The notes beneath the pieces are model-generated. The model had not been told where the DNA came from. It was given only the letters and a program-made list of their open reading frames with translations, and made no database searches. Source: CANMIH01 sp049116335 (lineage in GTDB: Bacteria; Pseudomonadota; Alphaproteobacteria; Rhodobacterales; Rhodobacteraceae). Taken from it: a DNA stretch of 64,000 bases. The position numbers were made by a program, and so were the translations under genes. Each line of letters opens with the position of its first letter. Within the stretch, counting starts at the first letter, position 1. Positions 31,925 to 41,600 of the stretch are shown here, piece by piece. The stretch spans positions 44,348-108,347 of the forward strand of contig JAGDYZ010000023.1 in NCBI GenBank assembly GCA_049116335.1. The letters run 5' to 3'.

Positions 31925-33315
31925 TACCGGTGATGGGATTTTCGGGCGCAAAAGTGGGCGTTTTGGGATTGGGCCGGTCGGGGCTTTCGGCGGCGCGGGC
32001 GCTGCGCGAAGGTGGGGCGGAGGTCCTGGTCTGGGATGACGCGGCTGCGGGTCGGGAAAAGGCGGAGGCCGAAGGATTTGTGGCGCAGGATCTGCGGAAG
32101 GGGATCGAAGACCTGAGCTGTCTCGTTGTCTCGCCGGGAATTCCGCATCTTTACCCCACGCCAAACCCCGTGATCGCGGCGGCTCTGCGCGCGGGCGTGC
32201 CAGTGGACAATGACATCGGGTTGTTTTTCCGCTCGTTTGGGTCAGATGCCTGGATGGATTATGATCAGCCTCCTCGGGTGGTTGCTGTCACGGGGTCGAA
32301 TGGAAAATCTACCACCTCGGCACTGATCCATCATCTTTTGGAAGAGGCGGGACGGCCAAGTCAGCTTGCGGGCAATATCGGCCGTGGGGTTCTTGATATT
32401 GATCCCCCGGAGGAAGGGGGCGTAGTGGTGCTTGAGCTGTCGAGCTATCAGACCGATCTGGCGCGCAGTCTGACGCCGGATGTGGCGGTCTTTACCAATC
32501 TCTCACCCGATCATCTGGACCGTCATCACGGCATGGGGGGCTATTTTGCCGCCAAGCGCCGCCTGTTCGCCGAAGGTGGTCCGGATCGTGCGGTGGTTGG
32601 TGTGGATGAGATGGAAGGTCAGTTTATGGCCAATCAGTTGAGCGAAGGCGCGGCGGATGATCGCGTGATCCGCGTATCGTCGGGCACCAAGCTTAATGGC
32701 CCGGGCTGGCAGGTCTTTGCGCGCAAAGGGTTTTTGACCGAATGGCGCAAGGGCCGTCAGGTGGCCTCGATTGATCTGCGCGAGGTGGCGGGTTTGCCGG
32801 GTGCCCACAATCACCAGAACGCCTGTGCCGCCTATGCGGCCTGTCGCGCGTTGAATGTCGCGCCGCGCCAGATTGAGGCCGGGTTGCACAGTTTTGGCGG
32901 TTTGCCGCATCGGTCGCAGCTTGTGGGGGACGCCAATGGGGTGCGGTTTGTGAACGATTCCAAGGCCACCAATGTGGATGCGGCTCTGAAGGCGCTACAG
33001 GCTTTTCCCAAGATCCGTTGGATCTGTGGAGGGTTGATGAAAGAAGGGGGGCTTGAGCCGCTGAAACCCGGATTTGATCATGTCGCCAAGGCCTATGTGA
33101 TCGGGCGTGAGGCCGAGGCCTTTGCCTTGCAATTACCGGGTGTTGACACCGCGATTTGTACCACGATGGAGGCCGCTGTTGCGCAGGCCGCAGCGGAGGC
33201 ACAGCCGGGCGAAGTTGTGCTTTTGGCGCCCGCCGCGGCAAGCTTTGATCAGTATGACAACTTTGAACTGCGGGGCGACGATTTCACCGCGCAGGTCAAA
33301 AAACTGTTGGGTTAA
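31921..33315 (+). CDS. murD: UDP-MurNAc-L-alanine:D-glutamate ligase MurD
   Basis: The 464-residue ligase begins with a dinucleotide-like VGVLGLGRSGLSAA and has the ATP loop TGSNGKSTTSALI. It adds D-glutamate to UDP-MurNAc-L-Ala. The start is coupled to the AAA gene. Its stop shares a TTAA with the convergent flavoprotein gene. Confidence 0.95.
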   Translation: MIPVMGFSGAKVGVLGLGRSGLSAARALREGGAEVLVWDDAAAGREKAEAEGFVAQDLRKGIEDLSCLVVSPGIPHLYPTPNPVIAAALRAGVPVDNDIGLFFRSFGSDAWMDYDQPPRVVAVTGSNGKSTTSALIHHLLEEAGRPSQLAGNIGRGVLDIDPPEEGGVVVLELSSYQTDLARSLTPDVAVFTNLSPDHLDRHHGMGGYFAAKRRLFAEGGPDRAVVGVDEMEGQFMANQLSEGAADDRVIRVSSGTKLNGPGWQVFARKGFLTEWRKGRQVASIDLREVAGLPGAHNHQNACAAYAACRALNVAPRQIEAGLHSFGGLPHRSQLVGDANGVRFVNDSKATNVDAALKALQAFPKIRWICGGLMKEGGLEPLKPGFDHVAKAYVIGREAEAFALQLPGVDTAICTTMEAAVAQAAAEAQPGEVVLLAPAAASFDQYDNFELRGDDFTAQVKKLLG

Positions 33316-34487
33316 GCGGTGATGGCGCGGGCGGCAGCCATGGCCGAGGACCAGGCCCATTGGAAATTATAGCCGCCCAACCACCCGGTTACGTCAAGCG
33401 CTTCGCCGATGACATAGAAACCGGGCAGGGATTGGGACATCATGGTTTTTGACGAAAACCCATCGGTGTCGATCCCGCCCAGGGTGACCTCGGCGGTGCG
33501 GTAGCCTTCGCTGCCGGTGGGTTTGAGGGGCCAGCTGCGCAGCTGTGCCTGCAATTCGTCAATGCGGCGATCAGAGAGGTCGGCGATGTTGCCTTTGAAA
33601 TCAAACTCTTGTGCCAGAAATGCGATCAGCCGTGCCGGTAAGTGATAGCCCAATTCGGTGGTGAGCGATTTGCGGCCTTCGCAGGTGCGTTTGGATTTCA
33701 GGATGCCCGCAAGATCGGTGTCGGGCAGGAGGTTGACGATAACCTCTTCGCCCTCGCGCCAGTAGCTTGAGATTTGCAGAACGGCGGGGCCGGACAACCC
33801 GCGGTGGGTGAACAAAAGCGCCTCTTCAAATCCGGCTTTGTCGTTTGAAATCCGTGAGTTGGTTGCTACACCCGAGATATCTGCGAAGCGCCCTTTGTCG
33901 AAGGTAAAGGGCACAAGTCCGGGGCGGGTTTCGGTCAGGGCGTGGCCAAATTGCGCGGCAATGTCATAGGCAAAGCCAGTGGCGCCCATCTTGGGGATCG
34001 ACTTGCCCCCGGTGGCCAAAATCAGATTTTCCGAAATGATTTCAAGGGTTTTCCCCTCTTTTTCAACTCGCGTGCGAAACCCCTCGGGACCATGCGAGAT
34101 CTCTTTGATCGAGGTTTGCAGCCAGAGTTTGGCACCGGCTTTCTCTATATTATTCAACAGCATAGAGACGACCTGGGTGGCTTTGTCATCGCAAAACAAC
34201 TGGCCCAGTGTCTTTTCGTGCCAGGCAATTCCGTGGGTCGAGACCATCTCGATAAAGTCCCATTGGGTGTAGGTGCTTAGCGCGGATTTGTGAAAATGCG
34301 GATTCCCACCAAGGAAATTCTTAAATTCCACGTCCATATTTGTGAAATTGCAACGTCCTCCACCAGAGATGCGGATCTTCTCACCCGGGGCTTTGGCGTG
34401 GTCGATGACCAGAGTGTCGGGGCCACAGTGGCCTGCGGCCATCAGCCCGGCGGCACCGGCGCCAAGGATAAGAGTGCGTGTCTGCAT
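33312..34487 (-). CDS. HI0933/BaiN-family FAD-dependent oxidoreductase
   Basis: The 391-residue flavoprotein has an N-terminal LILGAGAAGLMAAGHCG dinucleotide fold, the GEKIRISGGGRCNFTN motif that defines the HI0933 family, and the ATGGKSIPKMGATG segment. Substrates are mostly unknown; BaiN acts on bile acids in gut bacteria. It is convergent with murD and sits inside the dcw region without being part of it. Confidence 0.87.
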   Translation of the reverse strand: MQTRTLILGAGAAGLMAAGHCGPDTLVIDHAKAPGEKIRISGGGRCNFTNMDVEFKNFLGGNPHFHKSALSTYTQWDFIEMVSTHGIAWHEKTLGQLFCDDKATQVVSMLLNNIEKAGAKLWLQTSIKEISHGPEGFRTRVEKEGKTLEIISENLILATGGKSIPKMGATGFAYDIAAQFGHALTETRPGLVPFTFDKGRFADISGVATNSRISNDKAGFEEALLFTHRGLSGPAVLQISSYWREGEEVIVNLLPDTDLAGILKSKRTCEGRKSLTTELGYHLPARLIAFLAQEFDFKGNIADLSDRRIDELQAQLRSWPLKPTGSEGYRTAEVTLGGIDTDGFSSKTMMSQSLPGFYVIGEALDVTGWLGGYNFQWAWSSAMAAARAITA

Positions 34488-34623
34488 CGGGGTCTCGCGT
34501 TTTGTACAGTTTGTACCTTTGGTACGCCCCTACGCGCAAATGGTACAAAACGGCAAGACCTGTTGCGCAGAGGCCGGGCGCTGGGTGCGTGGTTTGACAA
34601 GCTCAGGCGAGAAAACTGGAGGC

Positions 34624-34953
34624 ATGACGAGATTCAATCACCGCTGTAACACACGCCTCAACTATAAGTTCCAGTCACCGGAACTGAGCAGCGCCAAGCT
34701 CAGGCGCGATCTGTCGTTTTACCTGCGCAAGATGGAAATGCAGGGCGACCGATTTTTGATCACCCGCAATGGCACAGCCGTGGCGGGTCTGGTGACGCCT
34801 TGGGATCTGCATGCTCTGGATGAGGTGGATTGCCGGTCCAGACAGGAAATTGAGCGGCGCGCCCATGAACACACCCAGCACATGCGTTGGCTCGAAGAAG
34901 CCCGTGAAATGGCCCGGCGGGGCGAAGACGTGCAGTGGGGGCGGCATATATGA
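34624..34953 (+). CDS. Orphan Phd/YefM-like antitoxin
   Basis: From the ATG at 34624 (GGAGG just upstream, tightly spaced) the protein is 109 residues. Its middle has the Phd/YefM pattern: LSSAKLRRDLSFYLRKM, then DRFLITRNGTAVAGLVTPWD. The C-terminus is a charged helix, where such antitoxins wrap their toxin. No toxin gene follows within the next 100 bp, so it is an orphan or a regulator. Confidence 0.6.
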   Translation: MTRFNHRCNTRLNYKFQSPELSSAKLRRDLSFYLRKMEMQGDRFLITRNGTAVAGLVTPWDLHALDEVDCRSRQEIERRAHEHTQHMRWLEEAREMARRGEDVQWGRHI

Positions 34954-35050
34954 ACATGCCTTTTCGTGAAAAAATCGCAATCTTCACTTTATAGTTGATT
35001 GGGTGTCTGAGAGTTCCCACGATTGGTGCGTGTAACCAGTGGAGGCTGCT

Positions 35051-35521
35051 ATGACTACCCTTTCGAAGTTATTGTCCGTTTCAATGTTTGCCACAAGTCT
35101 GATGGCTCATCCCGTTGTCGCGCTTGATGGCCATACCGAAGTCTACACCAAGCTGGGAGATTGTCATGTGCGCGCAAGCGTTTTCGGAAACCAAAGCGCG
35201 GATGTCACGCTGCAGGCGCCGGGTGATCCGACCTCGGGAGGATCTTTGTTCATAAATGGTAAGGCCACAGGATTTCGCGCCATTACGGTTGCCGATCTGG
35301 AAGGCTGTGGCTTCTCTCAGGTGAATAATTTGCAGCAACATGGTGCGACAGGGAGTTTTGCCGCCGACGATAATATAGGTTTTCAGTTTTCGGGGATCTA
35401 TGGTGGCGTTCCTGTGAGTTTTCACGCGGCGTTGATTGGAGCAAGCAACACAGGGGCCAAGTTCACTTATGCCTATTTTGGCTCCCCTTCGGAAAATTTC
35501 GGGAGCTCAAGAACTGACTAA
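35051..35521 (+). CDS. Secreted hypothetical protein
   Basis: The ATG at 35051 follows a GGAGGC box and gives 156 residues. A signal peptide is clear (hydrophobic about 6-24, ending VVALDG). The mature part is small, beta-rich and has two cysteines (CHVRAS and LEGCGF) that may pair. I recognise no family. A terminator follows. Confidence 0.65.
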   Translation: MTTLSKLLSVSMFATSLMAHPVVALDGHTEVYTKLGDCHVRASVFGNQSADVTLQAPGDPTSGGSLFINGKATGFRAITVADLEGCGFSQVNNLQQHGATGSFAADDNIGFQFSGIYGGVPVSFHAALIGASNTGAKFTYAYFGSPSENFGSSRTD

Positions 35522-35549
35522 CGCTTTCGCTTTATCAGCTGTGGCTCAG

Positions 35550-35577
35550 AGGGTGTCTCAAACGAGGCACCCTTTTT
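35550..35577 (+). terminator. Rho-independent terminator after the secreted protein gene
   Basis: GGGTGTCTC pairs with GAGGCACCC (one G-T) around AAAC, followed by TTTTT. Confidence 0.85.
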
Positions 35578-35674
35578 CGTTAACCCCTTTTCACTGGCTC
35601 CAACGCGCGATCCGGGTTAGTCTTGGGGGCAGACCCGGCAAACGGGCGAAACGAGCAGTTGAGGCGGATCTCTC

Positions 35675-36841
35675 ATGACAGAGATGGTTTACGGCACGGC
35701 CCCCGTGCGCGATGTGGAACCCGTTTTACCGAAATGGTGGCGGACGGTTGATAAGTGGAGCTTGAGCTGCATCCTGATGTTGTTCGGGGTGGGGATTTTG
35801 CTGGGGCTTGCGGCCTCGCCCCCCTTGGCCGAACGCAATGGGTTGAACCCGTTCCACTATGTGCAGCGTCAGGCCTTTTTCGGCATCATGGCGATGATCG
35901 CGATGGTCTTTACCTCGATGATGGGGCCCTTGCTTGTTCGGCGTCTGTCGGTGCTTGGCTTTCTTGCGGCCTTTGTGGCGCTTGCGCTGTTGCCCGTGCT
36001 GGGCACGGATTTTGGCAAAGGGGCGGTGCGTTGGTATTCGCTTGGTTTTGCCTCGTTGCAGCCCTCTGAATTTCTCAAACCTGTGTTTGTGGTTGTCTCG
36101 GCCTGGCTGATGGGGGCGGGGCAAGAGCTTGGGGGGCCTCCGGGCCGGGTCTATAGCTTTGTCATGATGGTGGTGATTGTGCTGATGCTGGCGATGCAGC
36201 CGGACTTTGGCCAGGCCAGCCTGATCCTGTTCAGCTGGGGGGTGATGTGGTTTGTGGGCGGCGCGCCGATGATCCTGCTGATGGGGCTTGCGGCGCTTGT
36301 GGTTCTGGGCGGCATGGTTGCCTATAACGGGTCCGAGCACTTTGCCCGCCGTATCGATGGCTTTCTCAGCCCCGATGTCGATCCGAACACCCAGCTTGGC
36401 TATGCCACCAATGCCATCCGTGAGGGCGGCTTTTTCGGGGTTGGCGTGGGAGAAGGACAGGTGAAATGGAGCCTGCCGGATGCACATACCGATTTCATCA
36501 TTGCGGTTGCGGCGGAGGAATATGGGCTTGTGCTCGTGCTGGCGATCATTGCGCTTTATGCAACCATTGTGGTGCGCAGCTTTATCCGGCTGATGCGCGA
36601 ACGCGATCCGTTTATCCGTTATGCGGGCACAGGTCTGGCGGCGATTTTCGGCGTGCAGGCGATGATCAACATGGGGGTTGCGGTGCGTCTGTTGCCCGCA
36701 AAAGGCATGACCTTGCCCTTTGTCAGCTATGGCGGCTCGTCACTGATTGCGGGGGGGATTGCCGTGGGCATGTTGCTGGCCTTTACCCGGTCGCGGCCTC
36801 AGGGCGAGATCCACGATATTCTGCGGGCCCGGGTTCGGTGA
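35675..36841 (+). CDS. ftsW: Septal peptidoglycan glycosyltransferase FtsW
   Basis: The 388-residue SEDS protein has about ten membrane spans, with the extracellular DAHTDFIIAVAAEEYG segment and the later LPFVSYGGSSL motif. It polymerises septal glycan with FtsI. A terminator follows. Confidence 0.94.
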   Translation: MTEMVYGTAPVRDVEPVLPKWWRTVDKWSLSCILMLFGVGILLGLAASPPLAERNGLNPFHYVQRQAFFGIMAMIAMVFTSMMGPLLVRRLSVLGFLAAFVALALLPVLGTDFGKGAVRWYSLGFASLQPSEFLKPVFVVVSAWLMGAGQELGGPPGRVYSFVMMVVIVLMLAMQPDFGQASLILFSWGVMWFVGGAPMILLMGLAALVVLGGMVAYNGSEHFARRIDGFLSPDVDPNTQLGYATNAIREGGFFGVGVGEGQVKWSLPDAHTDFIIAVAAEEYGLVLVLAIIALYATIVVRSFIRLMRERDPFIRYAGTGLAAIFGVQAMINMGVAVRLLPAKGMTLPFVSYGGSSLIAGGIAVGMLLAFTRSRPQGEIHDILRARVR

Positions 36842-36844
36842 CGG

Positions 36845-36870
36845 AAAGGCGGGAATTCCCCGCCTTTTTT
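36845..36870 (+). terminator. Rho-independent terminator after ftsW
   Basis: AAAGGCGGG pairs with CCCGCCTTT around a short AATT-containing loop and is followed by T residues. Confidence 0.85.
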
Positions 36871-36988
36871 ATTGCCCGTCTCGGCGATATTCTGCCGCAA
36901 GCTCTCAGAAGGTGAGGGCAACCCTTTATAGACGCGCGGTTGGGGCTGGTATATGGGACCCAGATCGTGGTGACGGAGATGTGAGAGA

Positions 36989-38104
36989 ATGGCAGAGCGC
37001 AAGCCCCTGTTGGTGATGGCAGCCGGTGGAACCGGTGGGCATATGTTCCCAGCGCAGGCTTTGGCCGAAGAGATGCTGAAGCGGGGCTGGCGGGTGAAAC
37101 TGTCAACCGATGACCGTGGTGCGCGCTATACCGGTGGTTTCCCTGATGGGGTTGAAATCGAACAGGTGTCTTCGGCGACCTTTGCGCGCGGTGGGGTGCT
37201 GGCCAAAGCGGTTGTGCCGTTCAAGATTGGGATGGGCGTGATCTCGATGGCCTGGCGGTTGTTCCGCGACAAGCCGGATCTTGTGGTGGGTTTTGGCGGC
37301 TATCCCTCGATCCCGGCTTTGGGGGCTGCGTGGTTGTTGAAACTGCCGCGTCTCATACATGAGCAAAACGGCGTGCTGGGGCGCACCAATGCGGGTTTTG
37401 CCACCAAAGTAGATGCCATTGCCTGCGGCACCATGCCGATTGATCTGCCCGAGGGTGTGGATGGCTATCACATTGGCAATCCGGTGCGACCCGAGGTTCT
37501 GGAGCGCGCAGGGGCGGGCTATATTGCGCCGGGGCCTTATCCCATGTCGATCCTGGTCATGGGTGGCAGTCAAGGCGCGCGCATTCTAAGCGACGTTGTG
37601 CCGCCAGCGATTGCGGCGCTGCCGCTGGATGTGGTGCAGAACCTGCGGGTGAGCCATCAGGCGCGGGATGAAGACGGCGAACGCGTGGCCGAGTTCTATG
37701 CAGAGCACGGCATCAATGCGGATGTGCAACCGTTCTTCCACGATGTGCCCGCCCGCATGAGCGAGGCGCAGCTGGTGATCAGCCGCGCGGGGGCGTCGAG
37801 CGTCGCGGATATCAGCGTGATTGGCCGACCGTCGATCCTGATCCCGCTGAAAATCGCCACCGGAGACCATCAGACGGTGAATGCACAGGCGCTGGTCGAT
37901 GCGGGGGCGGCGGTGCGTCTGCCTGAAACGCGGCTGACGGTTGAGACAATGAAAGACGTGATCATGGCTATCCTGAGCGATGAGGCGGGGGCGATCAAGA
38001 TGCATCATGCCGCCTTATCAGTGGGCAAGCCGGATGCGGCACAGCAACTGGCGGAAATGGTAGAACATTTCGCAGCGGGCGGCGACGCGCAACGCGCCGA
38101 ATAA
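36989..38104 (+). CDS. murG: Lipid II synthase MurG
   Basis: The 371-residue GT28-type enzyme has the glycine-rich MAAGGTGGHMFPAQALAEE start, the EQNGVLGRTN motif and the C-terminal SRAGASSVADIS UDP-GlcNAc site. It adds GlcNAc to lipid I at the inner face of the membrane. Confidence 0.95.
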   Translation: MAERKPLLVMAAGGTGGHMFPAQALAEEMLKRGWRVKLSTDDRGARYTGGFPDGVEIEQVSSATFARGGVLAKAVVPFKIGMGVISMAWRLFRDKPDLVVGFGGYPSIPALGAAWLLKLPRLIHEQNGVLGRTNAGFATKVDAIACGTMPIDLPEGVDGYHIGNPVRPEVLERAGAGYIAPGPYPMSILVMGGSQGARILSDVVPPAIAALPLDVVQNLRVSHQARDEDGERVAEFYAEHGINADVQPFFHDVPARMSEAQLVISRAGASSVADISVIGRPSILIPLKIATGDHQTVNAQALVDAGAAVRLPETRLTVETMKDVIMAILSDEAGAIKMHHAALSVGKPDAAQQLAEMVEHFAAGGDAQRAE

Positions 38105-38209
38105 GACGGGTGGGCCCTCGGGGTGGACCGATGGGCTGAGGTAACAAGAGCACGCCTGAACAGGCAGAGGTGGGACATGAAAGATCTGGAACTCGAGCGA
38201 GGGGCAACC

Positions 38210-39607
38210 ATGAACGGCGCAACCAAACTTCCCGGTGATGTAGGTGCGATCCACTTTGTGGGCATTGGCGGCATCGGCATGTCGGGGATCGCTGAGGTTT
38301 TGTTGAACCATGGCTACACCGTTCAGGGCTCGGATCTGAAGGCCTCGAAAATTACCAATCGGCTGGTGGAACTGGGCGCGAAGGTGATGATTGGTCAGGT
38401 GGCCGAAAATCTGGCCGATGCCGAGGTTGTGGTGATTTCATCGGCCATCAAGCCGGGTAACCCGGAGCTGGATGAAGCGCGCCGTCAGGGGCTTCCGGTG
38501 GTGCGTCGGGCCGAGATGCTGGCCGAGCTTATGCGGTTGAAATCCAATGTGGCCATCGCAGGCACCCACGGCAAAACCACCACCACCACCATGGTGGCCA
38601 CCTTGCTGGATGCGGGCAAATTTGACCCCACCGTTGTCAATGGCGGCATCATCCATGCCTATGGCTCGAACGCTCGCATGGGTGAGGGCGAATGGATGGT
38701 GGTTGAGGCCGATGAAAGTGACGGCACCTTCAACCGTCTGCCTGCAACCGTGGCGATTGTGACCAACATTGATCCCGAACATATGGAGCACTGGGGCACC
38801 ATCGAAAACCTGCGTCAGGGGTTTTATGATTTTGTCTCGAACATCCCGTTTTATGGTCTGGCGGTCTGCTGCACCGATCATCCGGAAGTGCAGGCTCTTG
38901 TTGGGCGGGTCACCGACCGCCGTGTCGTGACCTATGGCTTTAACGCGCAGGCCGATGTGCGCGCGGTCAACCTGACCTACAAAGGCGGAGTAGCGCATTT
39001 CGATGTGGCGTTTCAGGCCGAGGATATGGTGATCGAGGGCTGTACCCTGCCGATGCCGGGTGACCACAACGTGTCCAACGCCCTTTCAGCCGTGGCCGTG
39101 GCGCGCCATCTTGGGATGAGTGGCGATGAGATCCGCGAAGCTCTGGCGAACTTTGCCGGGGTGAACCGACGCTTCACCAAGGTAGGTGAAGTAAACGGGG
39201 TCACTGTGATCGACGATTATGGCCATCATCCGGTTGAGATCTCTGCCGTGCTCAAAGCCGCGCGGCAGGCCTGTGAGGGCCGTGTGATTGCCGTGCATCA
39301 GCCGCACCGCTATTCGCGTCTGTCACATCATTTCGAAGAGTTCTGCAGCTGTTTCAATGAGGCGGATGTTGTGGCGATCGCCGAGGTTTTTGCCGCAGGG
39401 GAAGAGCCGATTGAGGGCGCGAGCCGCGATGATCTTGTGGCCGGGTTGGTGCGCCATGGGCATCGTCATGCGCGGGCGATTGTCAATGAAGATGATCTCG
39501 AACGTCTGGTGCGCGAGCAGGCGCAGCCCGGTGATATGGTGGTCTGTCTCGGCGCTGGTACGATCAGTGCCTGGGCCAATGGGTTGCCCGCGCGTCTGGC
39601 GCAATAA
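38210..39607 (+). CDS. murC: UDP-MurNAc:L-alanine ligase MurC
   Basis: I use the ATG at 38210 (GAGGGG box), giving 465 residues that begin MNGATKLPGDVG. FVGIGGIGMSGIAEVL and the ATP loop GTHGKTTTT are diagnostic. It adds L-alanine to UDP-MurNAc, the first stem residue. Upstream in-frame ATG codons extend the protein but do not match the family start. Confidence 0.95.
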   Translation: MNGATKLPGDVGAIHFVGIGGIGMSGIAEVLLNHGYTVQGSDLKASKITNRLVELGAKVMIGQVAENLADAEVVVISSAIKPGNPELDEARRQGLPVVRRAEMLAELMRLKSNVAIAGTHGKTTTTTMVATLLDAGKFDPTVVNGGIIHAYGSNARMGEGEWMVVEADESDGTFNRLPATVAIVTNIDPEHMEHWGTIENLRQGFYDFVSNIPFYGLAVCCTDHPEVQALVGRVTDRRVVTYGFNAQADVRAVNLTYKGGVAHFDVAFQAEDMVIEGCTLPMPGDHNVSNALSAVAVARHLGMSGDEIREALANFAGVNRRFTKVGEVNGVTVIDDYGHHPVEISAVLKAARQACEGRVIAVHQPHRYSRLSHHFEEFCSCFNEADVVAIAEVFAAGEEPIEGASRDDLVAGLVRHGHRHARAIVNEDDLERLVREQAQPGDMVVCLGAGTISAWANGLPARLAQ

Positions 39608-39749
39608 CCGCCGCCCTCAGGGGGCTCCCGCCCACCCAAACCCCGCCCCCATCGGGCGGCGATAGGGCGTAAAACTCATCCTGTTTGTTCTGCATCAAGG
39701 ACGGCGCATGGCGCTGTCCTTTTTCAATGGGGCAGAACAGGAGGGTGAC

Positions 39750-40925
39750 ATGGCAGACCAATTGAAACGGCGCATCGGGCTTGGGCTGCTCACCGCCTAT
39801 GGCGTGGGTGTCATGGTGGGCGCAGGGATCTATGTGCTGACCGGGGCCGTGGCCGGGCAGGCCGGGGTCTGGGCGCCATGGTCCTTTCTGTTGGCCGGTG
39901 TGATCGCCGCCCCCACAGCGCTGTCTTATGCCGAGTTCTCTACCCGCGTGCCCGAAGCCGCAGGTGAAGCCGCCTATGTGCGACAGGGGTTTGGCAGCGA
40001 GGCGCTGTCGATCCTGGTGGGATTGGCCATCGTTGTGGCGGGCAGCATATCCGCCGCCGCCGTGTTGCGCGGCGGGGCCGGGTATTTACTTGGGCTGATT
40101 GATCTGCCTCTGGCTCTGGTCCTCGTCGCGATGGGCGTGCTTTTGGTTGGCGTGGCAATATTCGGGGTGCTGGAGAGCCTTGGCTTGGCGGCTGTGTTCA
40201 CCGCGATTGAGCTTGTTGGTCTGGCGCTTGTGGTCTGGGCGGGGGCCAGTTCTGAGCCTGTTGCGGCTGTGGCGCAGGCCGTGCCCTATGCGGGGATCGG
40301 GGCGGGCGCGATATTGGCGTTTTTTGCCTTTATCGGGTTCGAAGACATCGTGAATATGGCCGAAGAGGTGAAGAACCCCAGCCGTACCTTGCCACGGGCC
40401 ATTCTGGCCTCTCTTGTCATCACCTCGCTGCTCTATGCCGTGGTCAGCTGGGCGGCGGTGCGAGCGGTGCCCGCCGATGTGCTGAGCGGATCGGAGCAGC
40501 CCTTGGCGTTGGTCTGGTCTCAGGCCACCGGGGGATCGGGGCGGTTTTTGTCGGCCATCGCCGTGTTTGCGGCCTTAAACGGGGTGCTCGCGCAGATCGT
40601 GATGGCCAGTCGGGTGTTGTTCGGTCTGGGCAAAACCGGTGGCAGTTTGGCGGTGTTCCGCAAGAGCCACCCCCGATTTGGCACGCCGGTTCTGGCAAGC
40701 CTATGTGTGGGATCCGCCGTCGTGTTGGGCGCGTTGCTATTGCCCGTGGCTGTTCTGGCTGAGATGACCTCGACGGTGTTGCTTGCGGTGTTTGTGCTGG
40801 TCAATGCGGCCCTGATTGTGGTCAAACAACGGGGGGAAGCGGGGCCCTTTGAAGTGCCGCTTTGGGTGCCCTATGCTGGTCTTCTTATGGCGGCGGGGGC
40901 GTTGATCGGAGGGATCTTGGGATGA
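39750..40925 (+). CDS. APC-superfamily amino acid permease
   Basis: The ATG at 39750 has a GGAGG box; the protein is 391 residues with about eleven to twelve membrane spans. The start IGLGLLTAYGVGVMVGAGIY and the FIGFEDIVNMAEEVKNP segment are typical of the APC family (cationic amino acid or GABA permease type). Its stop overlaps the next small gene as ATGA. Substrate is unknown. Confidence 0.87.
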   Translation: MADQLKRRIGLGLLTAYGVGVMVGAGIYVLTGAVAGQAGVWAPWSFLLAGVIAAPTALSYAEFSTRVPEAAGEAAYVRQGFGSEALSILVGLAIVVAGSISAAAVLRGGAGYLLGLIDLPLALVLVAMGVLLVGVAIFGVLESLGLAAVFTAIELVGLALVVWAGASSEPVAAVAQAVPYAGIGAGAILAFFAFIGFEDIVNMAEEVKNPSRTLPRAILASLVITSLLYAVVSWAAVRAVPADVLSGSEQPLALVWSQATGGSGRFLSAIAVFAALNGVLAQIVMASRVLFGLGKTGGSLAVFRKSHPRFGTPVLASLCVGSAVVLGALLLPVAVLAEMTSTVLLAVFVLVNAALIVVKQRGEAGPFEVPLWVPYAGLLMAAGALIGGILG

Positions 40926-41176
40926 GTTGGGCCTTGATCAGTGGGGCGCTCTGGGCGCTGGCCTCGGCCGGGGTGGCGATGCTGCCGATGCGGCGGCAAT
41001 ATGTGCCTGGGGTGATCTTGCTGATCGCGGCGCCTGTGTTGATCCTGTGGATTGGTGCAAGCCACGGCTGGGCCATTGCTGTGCTCTGTCTGTTGGGGTT
41101 TTTGTCGATGTTTCGCAACCCGTTGCGCTATTTCTGGCGCCGCGCTTTGGGGAAAGCGACGCCGCCCCACGACTAA
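40922..41176 (+). CDS. DUF2484 small membrane protein
   Basis: The 84-residue protein has two to three hydrophobic spans and the conserved LWALASAGVAMLPMRRQY and FRNPLRYFWRR segments of DUF2484. This family is common in the Rhodobacterales next to murC/murB. Its role is unknown, but the steady neighbourhood suggests a link to envelope synthesis. Confidence 0.75.
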   Translation: MSWALISGALWALASAGVAMLPMRRQYVPGVILLIAAPVLILWIGASHGWAIAVLCLLGFLSMFRNPLRYFWRRALGKATPPHD

Positions 41177-41238
41177 CCCCCTTGTCAGACGTTAACAGTT
41201 ACGTCAGTATCCCGCCGCGTAAGGCATGAGGGGGCGTT

Positions 41239-41487
41239 ATGAGCCTGTCGTTGATTTTGGTGTTTGTCTGGCTGCTTGCGGCCAACCTGCTGGCGATGCT
41301 GCCCAGCCGGGACAATCATTGGAGCCGGGCCTATGTGCTGATTGCGATTGGCATTCCTCTGCTGGGCTATGTCACCTATGAAAACGGCCCCTGGGTGGGT
41401 CTGATTTCGCTCTTTGCCGGGGCAAGCGTGCTGCGCTGGCCGCTACGCTATCTGCTGCGCTGGCTGCGCGGACGGTTCAGCGGCTGA
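41239..41487 (+). CDS. DUF2484 small membrane protein, second copy
   Basis: The 82-residue protein repeats the DUF2484 pattern (VWLLAANLLAMLPSRDNHW and RWPLRYLLRWLRG). It is a diverged tandem duplicate of the previous gene. The two differ enough to be separate functions. Confidence 0.75.
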   Translation: MSLSLILVFVWLLAANLLAMLPSRDNHWSRAYVLIAIGIPLLGYVTYENGPWVGLISLFAGASVLRWPLRYLLRWLRGRFSG

Positions 41488-41600
41488 TCGCGACCTCTGC
41501 ATTTTTGTTGAAGCGCTGTGCAGATTTTGTGACGTGACCCGCCTCGCGCACATTCCCATATTAAAGACATCGGGGCCACGCGGGCCCTTGGGGATGTATC

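Noticed and set aside
39608..39749. GC-rich inverted sequences after murC as a terminator
   Set aside because: Short GC-rich complementary stretches are present but no T-run follows and pairing is ambiguous.
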